Positions 8,776 to 17,929 of a stretch of 64,000 nucleotides of DNA are shown here, one piece after another. Under the pieces are notes generated by a model that saw only the letters and a program-made list of their open reading frames with translations, did no database searches and was not told where the DNA came from. The translations under genes were made by a program, and so were the position numbers. Within the stretch, counting starts at the first letter, position 1. The number at the start of each line of letters is the position of its first letter. The DNA comes from Mycobacterium kubicae (GTDB lineage: Bacteria > Actinomycetota > Actinomycetes > Mycobacteriales > Mycobacteriaceae), in contig NZ_CP065047.1 of the NCBI RefSeq assembly GCF_015689175.1, forward strand, positions 930,001 through 994,000, read 5' to 3'.

Positions 8776-11700
8776 CGTATTTGTCGATCAACGCCTCGTC
8801 GAGATGCGGCACGTCCTTGGTGGCGCCGATGCCGGCGGATTGAACTGCGGCACGGAACTTTTCGGCGGGCACCCCGGTGCCTTGGGTGGGCTTACCCGGC
8901 TTGGCGTAGGCGGTCATCAACGGCAGCAGCGAGTTTCGCCGCTGCGTTTCGGGCAGCGCCTTCATGGCCGCCTCGAACCTGGTGAGCCAGTCGCGGTAAT
9001 CGTCGATGCGATCGATGTGGTGACCGGAGGCGACGAGCCAGTCGACGAAGGTGTCCAGCGAAACACCGTCGTCGTGGGTGTTGAGCACGTTGTAGGTGTG
9101 GTAGCCCTCGGTGCAGTGCCCGCCCAGGGTGGTGATGGCCTCGGCGGTGAAATCGGCTGGCAGCCCGTCATAGTGGGCGCGTTGGGGGTTGCCCGACGCG
9201 TCGAGTTGGTAGAACGAGCGCGGGGCCAGTCCGGTGGCGACCACACTCAACATCAGCCGGGTGAACATGTCGGGCACGTTGAGCTGACCGGAATAGCGGG
9301 TGTGCGCCAAGATCATGTCCGAGCGGAACACCGCCACTGGAACGCCGCACAAGTCATGCGCCTCGCGCAGCAGCACCTCACCGGCCCATTTGCTGGTCGC
9401 GTAGCCGCTGGCGTAGGACTCGTCGAGGGACCGAGACGGGCTGGCCGAGCGGACGTCCACGTCTTCGCCGAGGAACCCGCCGTCGGGTAGGGCCGTCACG
9501 GCCACGGTCGAGATGTAGTTGATCGGCTTGAGCCGCTTGGTGATTGCCAGTTTGATGATCTCGCTGGTGCCCACGACGTTGGGTCCGAAGAGTTGACTGT
9601 AGGGCAGTACGTGATTGACCAGAGCGGCCGAATGCACGATGAGGTCCACCGACTCGGCAAGCCGGTCATAGGTGGCCTGGTCCAAGCCCAGATTGGCCGC
9701 GCCCACATCGCCGACCAGAACTTTGAGGTGTTTGTCTGCCAATTCCCGGAATCGCGAACACAATTCGTCGTCGCCGCTGTCCATGGCGGCCTCGATGCGC
9801 TGGCGCCCGGCGATCGGGTCGGCGCCGCGGGCCAGGCAGATGACCGTGCCGCCGCTGGCGGCCAGCCGTTCCAGCCACTCCAGGCACAAGAACCTGCCGA
9901 GATAACCGTTGGCGCCGGTCAGTAGCACGGTGTTGACCGGGCCGCTGGGTGCGGTCATGTCGCGGGCGGCCGTCAGTGTGTCGGCGTCGATGAACTTGTC
10001 CAGCGTCAGATCCGCCGCGCGGGCGACGGTGGCACCCCGACCGTGCACCGACGCGAACGTGGGACGCGTGGACACCGAAGTACGTTCTCCGTCAATGTAT
10101 TTGGCGATGGTGGCCAAGGTGGCGGTAGGGCTGACGATCGTCTGCACGGGGACGTCGATGTCGTAGATCGACTCCAGCAGCGTGGCGAACGAGAACGCCG
10201 ATAGCGAATCACCGCCCAGCTCAATGAAACGCGCGTCGGCGCCCAGCCCGTCATCGACGGGAACACCCAAGGTGGCCGCGGCGGCCCGCCGGACCGTGTC
10301 GAGGGTGGGCAGCTCGCGGCTGGCCGCGCGCAGCTCGTCGAGTTGGTTGCCCTGACTGGCTTCGATGTCGGCGTACATCGCTTCCAGGCGTTCGCCGTAG
10401 CGTGCTTTCAACGCCGGGCGCAGCAGCTTGCCCACCCCCGACAGCAACCCGTTGTCGCGGGTGAAGCGCTCGGACTCGAGCAGGAAGTCGCGCGGAACTT
10501 CGTAGGCGTTCAGGTGGGCTTCCCCGGCGATCCGCTGCAGCGATTCCGCGATAAGGGCGTGCGGGTCCGCATCCCCGATGGCGTCGGTGTTGGGCACGAT
10601 GACGGCCAGCAGGAAGGGTTGTTCGCTGCTGCCGTACAGGAAGATCTGCCGGATGTAGGGGCTGGTGGAGAAGGTGGCCTCCAATTGGGACACCGCGACG
10701 AACTCGCCCTGGGACAGTTTGATGACGTTGTTGCTGCGGTCCAGGTACACCAGGTGATCCGGTCCTACCTCGGCCATGATGTCGCCGGTCTTGTAGAACC
10801 CGTCGTCGTCGAAGATCTGCGCCGACAACTCCGGATGCTTGAAGTATCCGGGGATGACCGTGGTGGCCTTGACGTGAAGTTCACCGCGCGGATGCGGTTT
10901 GTCGGTGGTGAAGTAGCCCAACTCGGGCACGTCGACCAGCTTGTATTCGGTTACCGGGGGACGGCGGATGATGCCGTTGCGCAGAATGCCGCCGCCGGTC
11001 TCGGTGGCGCCATAGCCGTTGGTGACCGATACGTCGAGCAACGACTCCATGAACGCGTGCATCTGCTTGGACAGCGGTGCGCTGCCGCACATCGCCGAGA
11101 GCACGCGTCCGCCGATGAAGTCTTGCCGCAGTTCGGCTTTCACCATGTCGTCGAGCTGTTCTTCGGTCAGACCGCCGGCAGAGCGCTGGTCGAGTTCGCG
11201 GCGGTAGCGCCGAAAGAACATGTCGCACACCCGCGGAACCAGGTTCAAGGCGGTGGGACGCACCAAAGCGATGTCTTCGAACAAGGTGGACATGTCGCTC
11301 TTGGCGGCGAAATAGCCGATGCCGCCGGACGACAACGTGGCGATCAGCCATTCCAGCCCGTAGACGTGGGAGAGCGGCATGTACTGCAGGTGAATGGCGG
11401 GGATCTGGATGCCGATGTCCACCGAAGGGCTGTGCGGGCGCTGCCACAGCCGCGTCTTCATATCGCTGGTGTACATCGCGCCCTTGGGCGCCCCGGTGCT
11501 GCCCGAGGTGTAAATCAGGGTGGCGAGCGGGTTTTCGCCTGCGGCCGGCACGAAAGCCGGGTTCGGTTCCAGCGTCCGACCGGACTCGAGCTCTGCGGCC
11601 AGCGACACCACCTGCGCCCGATGTCCGGCGTCGACCAGCCGGGCGGTGGCATGTTCGAAGCGTTGCCGTTGACTGTCGTCTTCGCCGGTGTAGTCGAAGA

Positions 11701-12271
11701 CCACCAGGCGTTGCACCGAGGCCACGTCGCTGATGACGTCGACGGCTACCTCCAGGGATTCGACGCTGACGGCGAAGACCCTGGGCTGCGTCTCGGTGAC
11801 AATGGGTTTGAGTTGGGCGGCCGTGGAACTGGTTTGCAGCGGCACGAACACTGCACCCAAGCGGATGCACGCCAGGTAGTTGACGGCGTAGTCGACGCTG
11901 GTGAAGCCCAACACCGCCACGAAATCACCGGGGGTGAACCCGCCGGGCAAACCGGCGTGCCAGGCGTTGGCCAACGCCACCACGCGCTCGCGCAGCTCGC
12001 GGTAGGTGATGGTCTCGAATCCCGACAGCAGGGTGGTGGTGGCATTGCCGGTGGTGTCGTCGCGGGTCACCTCACCGGCGCGCTGCCCCAGCGCGGGCCG
12101 GTCGGCGTACCCCTGCAGATAGGTGTCGACGATCTCGGAAAGCCGCAGTCCCGGCCGATGCGCCGCCTGGGTCACCTCCGGTATCACCGCCGCGGCGCGA
12201 AATTGCGGGTCGTTGGCAAACAACTCCTCGACGCGCTTGGTCAGTCGCTGCTGTCGGCTTCCGTCAGCCAC
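8717..12271 (-). CDS. car: Carboxylic acid reductase (FadD9-like), adenylation-PCP-reductase
   Basis: 1184 residues in the standard order of CAR enzymes, which reduce carboxylic acids to aldehydes with ATP and NADPH. The adenylation domain carries the ATP loop YTSGSTGAPKGAMY at about residues 254-267 and YKTGDIM further on. The carrier domain has GGDSLS with the phosphopantetheine Ser at about 688. The C-terminal reductase has the Rossmann motif LLTGANGYLGRF at about 783 and a YATSK Tyr/Lys pair near 957. Length matches family members (about 1170). A phosphopantetheinyl transferase is needed and is not in the window. It resembles M. tuberculosis fadD9 but lies at another locus. Confidence 0.93.
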   Translation of the reverse strand: MADGSRQQRLTKRVEELFANDPQFRAAAVIPEVTQAAHRPGLRLSEIVDTYLQGYADRPALGQRAGEVTRDDTTGNATTTLLSGFETITYRELRERVVALANAWHAGLPGGFTPGDFVAVLGFTSVDYAVNYLACIRLGAVFVPLQTSSTAAQLKPIVTETQPRVFAVSVESLEVAVDVISDVASVQRLVVFDYTGEDDSQRQRFEHATARLVDAGHRAQVVSLAAELESGRTLEPNPAFVPAAGENPLATLIYTSGSTGAPKGAMYTSDMKTRLWQRPHSPSVDIGIQIPAIHLQYMPLSHVYGLEWLIATLSSGGIGYFAAKSDMSTLFEDIALVRPTALNLVPRVCDMFFRRYRRELDQRSAGGLTEEQLDDMVKAELRQDFIGGRVLSAMCGSAPLSKQMHAFMESLLDVSVTNGYGATETGGGILRNGIIRRPPVTEYKLVDVPELGYFTTDKPHPRGELHVKATTVIPGYFKHPELSAQIFDDDGFYKTGDIMAEVGPDHLVYLDRSNNVIKLSQGEFVAVSQLEATFSTSPYIRQIFLYGSSEQPFLLAVIVPNTDAIGDADPHALIAESLQRIAGEAHLNAYEVPRDFLLESERFTRDNGLLSGVGKLLRPALKARYGERLEAMYADIEASQGNQLDELRAASRELPTLDTVRRAAAATLGVPVDDGLGADARFIELGGDSLSAFSFATLLESIYDIDVPVQTIVSPTATLATIAKYIDGERTSVSTRPTFASVHGRGATVARAADLTLDKFIDADTLTAARDMTAPSGPVNTVLLTGANGYLGRFLCLEWLERLAASGGTVICLARGADPIAGRQRIEAAMDSGDDELCSRFRELADKHLKVLVGDVGAANLGLDQATYDRLAESVDLIVHSAALVNHVLPYSQLFGPNVVGTSEIIKLAITKRLKPINYISTVAVTALPDGGFLGEDVDVRSASPSRSLDESYASGYATSKWAGEVLLREAHDLCGVPVAVFRSDMILAHTRYSGQLNVPDMFTRLMLSVVATGLAPRSFYQLDASGNPQRAHYDGLPADFTAEAITTLGGHCTEGYHTYNVLNTHDDGVSLDTFVDWLVASGHHIDRIDDYRDWLTRFEAAMKALPETQRRNSLLPLMTAYAKPGKPTQGTGVPAEKFRAAVQSAGIGATKDVPHLDEALIDKYVTDLEQLGLLDAHAGASAR

Positions 12272-12330
12272 AGGTCATCTCCTCCTACCGGTCATCCCCG
12301 TGGGTACCCGCGGAATCGTGCTCCACGCGG

Positions 12331-13263
12331 CTAATCCGGTGGTCTTGACGCCCATTGTCTTTCGATCGCGGTGACCACCGCGGTCAAGGTGGCGTTGACC
12401 GGCGCCTCGACGCCGACGCGCGCGCCCTGGCGCGGAATCGCCCCGTTGATGACGTCGATTTCGCTGCGCCGGCGCGCCTCGTGGTCGAGCAGCGCCGACG
12501 GCTTGGCGTCGGGCATGCCCGCGCCGAAGGCGCGGACGTGTGCGACCGGATCGGTGACGGCGATCGCGATGTCCGACGCGCGGGCCACCGCCCATGCCTC
12601 GGTGGCCGCCGCACGGCTCACCGGGCCGACCTGCGGATCGTCCATCACCTGTCCCACCGTCATGCCGGTCAGCGCGCACGGCGCGCTGTAGGCGACGTTG
12701 CAGATCAGCTTCTCCCACTGCATGGCGGCGATGTCGGTGACGGCGGCCGCGTCGAACCCGGCATCGGCCCACACCCCGGCGATCGACTCGACCGTCGTAT
12801 GCGGCAGCGACGAATAGGCCCCGAAGCGCACGGCGCGCATGGCGTTGTGGTGCACATGGGCCGGCGCGATCCTCGCGGCGCCGAACCCGCTGGCGATGCC
12901 GACCGCGACGCGGTGCTCACCCACGATCGCGGCGACGGTGTCGGCAGATCCGAGCCCATTCTGGATGGTCAGCACCGCGGTGCCCGGCCCCAGCATCGAA
13001 AGTGCCTGCTGCGCACCGGTGCTCACGTCGGCGGCCTTGACCGCCAGCACGACCAGGTCCATCGGTTCGGCCGGTGCGGTGCCGGCGGCTCGCAGCGGCA
13101 CCGTGTGGTCATAGCCGGGGCCGGTGACGCGCAACCCGTCCCGGGTGATGGCTTCGATGCTGTCCTGGTGACGGTCGACGACGACCACGTCGTTGCCCGC
13201 CGCGGCGAGTCGGGCGGCATAGACCGAACCCATGGCGCCGCAACCGATTACCGCGATTTTCAT
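12331..13263 (-). CDS. Ketopantoate reductase family (PanE/ApbA-like) dehydrogenase
   Basis: 310 residues. The N-terminal Rossmann motif is IGCGAMGSVYAARLAAAG, giving NADPH binding, followed by VKAADV and IQNGLGS, which are diagnostic of the ketopantoate reductase family. The C-terminal domain has KLICNVAYSAPCALTGMTVG with the family's conserved catalytic Lys and Asn. It starts 16 bases after the enolase-superfamily gene and is probably co-transcribed. It could be the pantothenate-pathway enzyme, but its pairing with a sugar-acid dehydratase suggests reduction of a related 2-oxo acid instead. Confidence 0.85.
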   Translation of the reverse strand: MKIAVIGCGAMGSVYAARLAAAGNDVVVVDRHQDSIEAITRDGLRVTGPGYDHTVPLRAAGTAPAEPMDLVVLAVKAADVSTGAQQALSMLGPGTAVLTIQNGLGSADTVAAIVGEHRVAVGIASGFGAARIAPAHVHHNAMRAVRFGAYSSLPHTTVESIAGVWADAGFDAAAVTDIAAMQWEKLICNVAYSAPCALTGMTVGQVMDDPQVGPVSRAAATEAWAVARASDIAIAVTDPVAHVRAFGAGMPDAKPSALLDHEARRRSEIDVINGAIPRQGARVGVEAPVNATLTAVVTAIERQWASRPPD

Positions 13264-13279
13264 GCGCGTCCTCCCGCGG

Positions 13280-14452
13280 TCAGGCCGTCAGTTCGGTGAT
13301 CAGCTCGCCCAGGCCCGCTTTGTATTCGAGCCCGAAGCCCGGGGTGTCCGGCGGTGCGATCATGCCCTGTTGCGGCAGGCAACCGTCGGAATAGCCGCCG
13401 AACGGGCCGAAGACGCCCGGATACGACTCGCAGCCACCCAGACCCAGCCCGGCCGCGACGTGCAAGTTGATCAGATGACCGCCGTGCGGAAACGCCCACC
13501 GGCGATCGAAGCCGTGAGCTTCCAGCACCTCGAGCATCTGCAGGTAATGGGTCAGTCCGTAGCTCAGGCCCGGGTCCATCTGGAAGATGTCGCACCCGGG
13601 CCGCATGCCGCCGTAGCGGATCAGGTTGGTGACGTCGGGGACCGAGAAGAGGTTCTCGCCGGTGGCGACCGCCCCGTCGTAACAGGCCGTCACCGCACTG
13701 TTCAACGCGAAATCCAGCGGATCGCCGGGCTCTTCGTACCAGCGCAACCCGTAGGGCGCCACGGCCGCCGCCCAGCGCGTCGCGGCGGCCCGGTCGAATC
13801 TGCCGTTGGCGTCGACCGCCACCCGCGCCGGGTCACCGACGAGGTCGAGGACCGCCTCGATTCGGACCAGGTCCTCGGCCAGCGCGGCGCCGCCGATCTT
13901 CATCTTGACCGCGTCGTAGCCCGCCGCGAGGTAACCGCGCATCTCCTCGCGCAGCCCGGCCTCGCCCTGGTGTGGGTAGTAGTAGCCGCCGGCGGCGTAA
14001 ACCGCGACCGCGGGCGCCGGCGTCCGCCCGGTGTGACGGGCGATGGTCGCGTAAGCCGGCTCGTCGTCGAATTTGGCGGCGAGGTCCCAGCACGCCAGCT
14101 CCAGCGCGGCGGCCGCCGCGGCCCGGTCCCCGTGGCCGCCCGGCTTCTCATCGCGCAGGGCACACGCCAGCACCGCGGCCGGGTCGATGCGCCCCGAGTC
14201 GTCTAGCAGGGCGTCGGGCGCGGCCGCCAGCACCCGGGGAATCATGCGGTCGCGCAGGATGCCGCTCTGGGCGAAGCGGCCGATCGAATCGAACGCCACT
14301 CCGACCACCGGACGTCCGTCGCGGATCACATCAGTGCTGACGGCGACCAGCGAGACCGTGTGGTGGGTGAAGTTCACCATCGCGTTGGCCGGACCGCCCC
14401 GCGCGCCGGCCTGCAGCCCGACCGGGCGCTCCCGGATGGCGGTGATGCGCAT
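13280..14452 (-). CDS. Enolase-superfamily sugar-acid dehydratase, D-tartrate dehydratase-like
   Basis: 390 residues of the mandelate racemase/muconate lactonising enzyme fold. The catalytic KxK is in AVKMKIGG at about residues 181-185. The metal ligands are the Asp of VDANGRF (about 213), the Glu of WYEEPGDP (about 240) and the Glu of TGENLFS (about 265). The general acid/base His is in FPHGGHLINLH (about 322). The ending GGCESYPGVFGPFGG resembles D(-)-tartrate dehydratase and relatives. Loss of water from a hydroxy diacid would give a 2-oxo acid, a plausible substrate for the adjacent reductase. Assignment to tartrate is tentative. Confidence 0.75.
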   Translation of the reverse strand: MRITAIRERPVGLQAGARGGPANAMVNFTHHTVSLVAVSTDVIRDGRPVVGVAFDSIGRFAQSGILRDRMIPRVLAAAPDALLDDSGRIDPAAVLACALRDEKPGGHGDRAAAAAALELACWDLAAKFDDEPAYATIARHTGRTPAPAVAVYAAGGYYYPHQGEAGLREEMRGYLAAGYDAVKMKIGGAALAEDLVRIEAVLDLVGDPARVAVDANGRFDRAAATRWAAAVAPYGLRWYEEPGDPLDFALNSAVTACYDGAVATGENLFSVPDVTNLIRYGGMRPGCDIFQMDPGLSYGLTHYLQMLEVLEAHGFDRRWAFPHGGHLINLHVAAGLGLGGCESYPGVFGPFGGYSDGCLPQQGMIAPPDTPGFGLEYKAGLGELITELTA

Positions 14453-14468
14453 CAGCGGGCCGGCGGCC

Positions 14469-14888
14469 TCACCGGGTGGTGTCCAGCAGCACCGCTTGCT
14501 CGAACGGCAGCCGCGCGAAAATCGGCTGCCAGCCGCGGGTCACATACTGTGCGGCTTCTGCCTTGCTGACCACGCGCGGTTCGGCGATGCCCATGCTCTT
14601 GCCGTTGCGCCGCAACCGTCCGCCACTGGCGGCTTTGAGGTTCTTCAGCCAGTCGCGGTCGGGGCCGTAGGTCAGCATGATGGCCACACCGGGAGTGCCG
14701 TTGACGTTGGTGGTGAACACGTTGACCGGGGTGCGGTACTGCTTGCCGGACCGCCGTCCGACGTGTTCGACGATCCCGAACGGCGGCAGCCACCCCGCCC
14801 ACAGTCGCTGCACAGGGTTGGTGACGCGCCGGTTGAAGCGGGCCAGCCCTTGAGGCATTTCCATGCAGCAATCAAACTCTTGACCCAT
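14469..14888 (-). CDS. F420-dependent nitroreductase family protein (Rv0523c-like)
   Basis: 139 residues. GRRSGKQYRTPVNVF and YGPDRDWLKNLKA are the hallmarks of the split-barrel deazaflavin (F420)-dependent nitroreductase (Ddn) family, which reduces quinones and nitro-compounds using F420H2. GAGG precedes the ATG at 14888, which overlaps the start codon of the divergent paralogue; ATGs at 14864 and 14858 are alternatives. The stop is 16 bases before the enolase gene, so the enolase and reductase genes may be co-transcribed with it. The order matches Rv0523c next to hemL in M. tuberculosis. Confidence 0.85.
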   Translation of the reverse strand: MGQEFDCCMEMPQGLARFNRRVTNPVQRLWAGWLPPFGIVEHVGRRSGKQYRTPVNVFTTNVNGTPGVAIMLTYGPDRDWLKNLKAASGGRLRRNGKSMGIAEPRVVSKAEAAQYVTRGWQPIFARLPFEQAVLLDTTR

Positions 14889-15288
14889 GGCCTACCTCAA
14901 GCCGCCCTGGTTCACCGTCAAGATCTTCAACCGGATAGCGATGGCCACCGGGATCAGCAACAGCGAAACGTTGACCGTGACCACGCGCAGCACCGGGCAA
15001 CCGCAGCAGATTCCCGTCGTCACGGTCGATGTCGGCGGCACCAAGTATCTGGTGTCGACGCGCGGAGAATCGCAATGGGTCAAGAACGTACGAGCCAACC
15101 CCGACGTCACTGTGACCGACAAGTCCGGCACTACGAAGTACGTGGCCCGCGAGATCCCGGCCCAGCAGCGCCCGCCGATCTTGGCTGCCTATCGCAAGAA
15201 AGCGGGAAAAGTCGTCGAGGGGTACTTCCGCAAACTGCCCGATCCGGCAGATCACCCGGTATTCGCGCTCACCGCGGCCGGGGGCTGA
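14887..15288 (+). CDS. F420-dependent nitroreductase family protein
   Basis: 133 residues, a second Ddn-family split-barrel protein. Visible are LTVTTRSTGQPQQIPV, the position of the usual GRxSGxxRxxPV motif, and STRGESQWVKNVRANP, the usual cofactor phosphate-binding stretch. The ATG at 14887 shares bases with the start codon of the opposite gene (CATG). No ribosome site is evident, so a leaderless transcript is possible. Substrate unknown; menaquinone reduction has been proposed for related proteins. Confidence 0.82.
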   Translation: MAYLKPPWFTVKIFNRIAMATGISNSETLTVTTRSTGQPQQIPVVTVDVGGTKYLVSTRGESQWVKNVRANPDVTVTDKSGTTKYVAREIPAQQRPPILAAYRKKAGKVVEGYFRKLPDPADHPVFALTAAGG

Positions 15289-15366
15289 GCGCCGCAGTGT
15301 CAGCCCGTGGCGAACAACTACACCCTGTAGTCGAGCCGATTCTCAGCTGCTGGAACACTGGTTGTC

Positions 15367-16701
15367 ATGGGTATTGACCAGGCGACTCACGCCGCGGCCT
15401 CCGTGGCGGCCTCGGCGCAGCTGTTCCGGGACGCCTGCGCCCTCATCCCCGGCGGCGTGAACTCTCCGGTGCGGGCCTTCACCGCGGTCGGCGGCACCCC
15501 CCGCTTCATCACCGAGGCCCACGATTGCTGGCTCACCGACGCCGACGGCAACCGGTACGTGGACCTGGTCAGCTCTTGGGGCCCGATGATCCTCGGGCAC
15601 GCGCACCCGGCCGTCGTCGACGCCGTGGCCGCGGCCGCCGCGCATGGACTGTCGTTCGGGGCGCCGACCCCGACCGAGAGCCAGTTGGCCGCCGAAATCA
15701 TCGGCCGGGTGACGCCGGTAGAGCGGATCCGCTTCGTCAATTCCGGCACCGAGGCGACCATGAGCGCGGTGCGCCTGGCCCGCGGGTTCACCGGGCGGTC
15801 CAAGATCATCAAGTTCTCCGGCTGCTACCACGGCCATGTCGACGCGCTGCTGGCCGACGCGGGTTCCGGGGTGGCCACCCTGGGTCTGCCGTCCACGCCC
15901 GGGGTCACCGGCGCCGCCGCGGCCGACACGATCGTGTTGCCCTACAACGACATCGACGCCGTGCGGCAGACCTTCGCCAGCTTCGGTGCGGACATCGCCG
16001 CGGTGATCACCGAAGCCAGCCCCGGCAACATGGGCGTGGTGCCGCCCGTGCCCGGGTACAACGCTGCGCTGCGCGAGGTCACCGCCGAGCACGGCGCGTT
16101 GCTGATCAGCGATGAGGTGATGACCGGCTTCCGGGTGACCCGAAGTGGTTGGTATGGAATAGATCCCGTCGCGGCGGACCTGTTCACCTTCGGCAAGGTG
16201 ATGAGCGGCGGATTGCCCGCGGCCGCATTCGGCGGGCGCGCCGACGTCATGGAGCGGCTCGCGCCGCTGGGGCCGGTGTACCAAGCCGGCACGCTGTCGG
16301 GCAATCCGGTCGCCATGGCCGCGGGACTGGCCACGCTGCGCGCGGCCAACGACGCCGTCTATGCCGCCCTGGACGCCAACGCCGACCGGCTGGCCGCGCT
16401 GCTGGCGGAGTCGCTGACCGATGCCGGTGTGACACATCAGATTCCGCGCGCCGGCAACATGCTCAGCGTGTTCTTCGTCGACGCGCCGGTGACCGACTAC
16501 GCCGCGGCGCGGGCCAGCGAAACGTGGCGTTATCCACCGTTCTTTCATGCGCTGCTGGATGCCGGGGTCTACCCGCCGTGCAGTGCCTTCGAGGCGTGGT
16601 TCGTCTCCGCGGCCCTGGACGACGATGCGTTCGAGCGGATCGCCGCCGCGCTGCCGGCGGCCGCCCGCGCCGCCGCGACCGCCCGGAAGGACCCGTCCTG
16701 A
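15367..16701 (+). CDS. hemL: Glutamate-1-semialdehyde 2,1-aminomutase
   Basis: 444 residues. HemL converts glutamate-1-semialdehyde to 5-aminolevulinate, the second step of the C5 route to haem. The fold-type I PLP lysine is K277 in [35 protein letters not shown] and [10 protein letters not shown] are all family signatures. It heads a run of six genes in which most junctions overlap by 1-4 bases. Co-expression with cytochrome c maturation genes makes sense because those proteins consume haem. Confidence 0.96.
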   Translation: MGIDQATHAAASVAASAQLFRDACALIPGGVNSPVRAFTAVGGTPRFITEAHDCWLTDADGNRYVDLVSSWGPMILGHAHPAVVDAVAAAAAHGLSFGAPTPTESQLAAEIIGRVTPVERIRFVNSGTEATMSAVRLARGFTGRSKIIKFSGCYHGHVDALLADAGSGVATLGLPSTPGVTGAAAADTIVLPYNDIDAVRQTFASFGADIAAVITEASPGNMGVVPPVPGYNAALREVTAEHGALLISDEVMTGFRVTRSGWYGIDPVAADLFTFGKVMSGGLPAAAFGGRADVMERLAPLGPVYQAGTLSGNPVAMAAGLATLRAANDAVYAALDANADRLAALLAESLTDAGVTHQIPRAGNMLSVFFVDAPVTDYAAARASETWRYPPFFHALLDAGVYPPCSAFEAWFVSAALDDDAFERIAAALPAAARAAATARKDPS

Positions 16702-17312
16702 TGGCCGAGCAGACCCGCGTACACGTGGTGCGCCACGGCGAGGTGCACAACCCCACCGGCGTCCTCTACGGGCGGCTGCCCGGCTTCCGCCTGTCCGAGC
16801 GGGGCCGTGCCCAAGCGGCCGCGGTCGCCGACTTCCTGGCCGAGCGCGACGTCGTCGCCGTCATCGCCTCGCCGTTGCAACGGGCGCAGGAGACCGCCGC
16901 GCCGATCGCCGCCGAACACGATCTGCCCGTCGACACCGATCCCGACCTGATCGAGTCGGCGAACTTCTTCGAAGGCCGGCGGGTCGGCCCGGGCGACGGC
17001 GCCTGGCGCGACCCACGGGTGTGGTGGCAGCTGCGCAACCCGTTCACGCCGTCCTGGGGCGAGCCGTACACACAGGTCGCCGACCGGATGTCGACCGCGG
17101 TGGACAAGGCTCGCGCCCGCGGCGCCGGCCACGAGGTGGTGTGCGTCAGCCACCAACTGCCGGTCTGGACGCTGCGGCTGTTCTTGAGCGGCAAACGGCT
17201 GTGGCACGACCCGCGCCGCCGCGAATGCGGGCTCGCGTCGGTGACCACGCTGACCTACGACGGCGACCGGTTGGTCGACATCTCCTATGCCGAACCGGCG
17301 GCAGGCGTTTGA
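16701..17312 (+). CDS. Histidine phosphatase superfamily protein (Rv0525-like)
   Basis: 203 residues. The phosphohistidine motif VRHGEVHNPTG is at residues 10-20, with the second catalytic region VVCVSHQLPVWTL near residue 150 and an SPLQRAQETA stretch near 60, as in phosphoglycerate-mutase-like phosphatases. Its ATG overlaps the hemL stop by one base (TGATG), so translation is coupled. The substrate is unknown. The unusual DPRVWWQLRNPFTPSWGEPY segment is a lineage-typical insertion. Confidence 0.88.
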   Translation: MAEQTRVHVVRHGEVHNPTGVLYGRLPGFRLSERGRAQAAAVADFLAERDVVAVIASPLQRAQETAAPIAAEHDLPVDTDPDLIESANFFEGRRVGPGDGAWRDPRVWWQLRNPFTPSWGEPYTQVADRMSTAVDKARARGAGHEVVCVSHQLPVWTLRLFLSGKRLWHDPRRRECGLASVTTLTYDGDRLVDISYAEPAAGV

Positions 17313-17314
17313 CG

Positions 17315-17929
17315 ATGCGTCGGCTGGTGATCGCCGCAGCGGTGCTGGCGGCACTGCTGACCGGCTGCTCCGGGCGCGACGCCGTCGCGCAGGGCGGCAC
17401 CTTCGAGTTCGTGTCACCGGGCGGGAAGACCGACATCTTCTACGACCCGCCGGCCAGTCGCGGCCGCCCGGGCAAGTTGTCCGGGCCCGACCTCACCGAC
17501 CCGTCGCGCCAGGTGTCGCTGGACGACTTCACCGGGCAGGTCGTCATCGTCAACGTCTGGGGCCAGTGGTGCGGTCCGTGCCGCGCCGAGGTCAGCCAAC
17601 TGCAGCGGGTCTATGCGGCCACCCGGGGCAGCGGAGTGTCGTTCCTGGGCATCGACGTGCGCGACAACAACCGTCAGGCGCCGCTGGACTTCGTCACCGA
17701 CCGGCAGGTGACGTACCCGTCGATCTACGACCCGGCGATGCGCACCCTGATCGCGTTCGGCGGGAAGTACCCCACCACCGTCATCCCGTCCACGCTGGTG
17801 CTCGACCGCCAGCACCGGGTGGCCGCGGTGTTCCTGCGGGAACTGCTGGCCGATGATCTGCAGCCGGTGGTGCAACGGGTGGCGGCCGAGAAGGACCCGG
17901 CGGCCCAGAACTCGCCGGGACCGCAATGA
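17315..17929 (+). CDS. Thioredoxin-like lipoprotein (ResA/CcsX-type)
   Basis: 204 residues. The N-terminus is a lipoprotein signal with lipobox LLTGC (Cys18), so the protein is anchored outside the membrane. The thioredoxin domain has the redox pair WCGPC at Cys86-Cys89, and TTVIPSTLVLD contains the cis-Pro. Proteins of this type reduce the haem-binding CXXCH cysteines of apocytochrome c, with electrons delivered by CcdA, which is the next gene (4-base overlap). The ATG is 2 bases after the preceding stop. Equivalent of Rv0526. Confidence 0.92.
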   Translation: MRRLVIAAAVLAALLTGCSGRDAVAQGGTFEFVSPGGKTDIFYDPPASRGRPGKLSGPDLTDPSRQVSLDDFTGQVVIVNVWGQWCGPCRAEVSQLQRVYAATRGSGVSFLGIDVRDNNRQAPLDFVTDRQVTYPSIYDPAMRTLIAFGGKYPTTVIPSTLVLDRQHRVAAVFLRELLADDLQPVVQRVAAEKDPAAQNSPGPQ

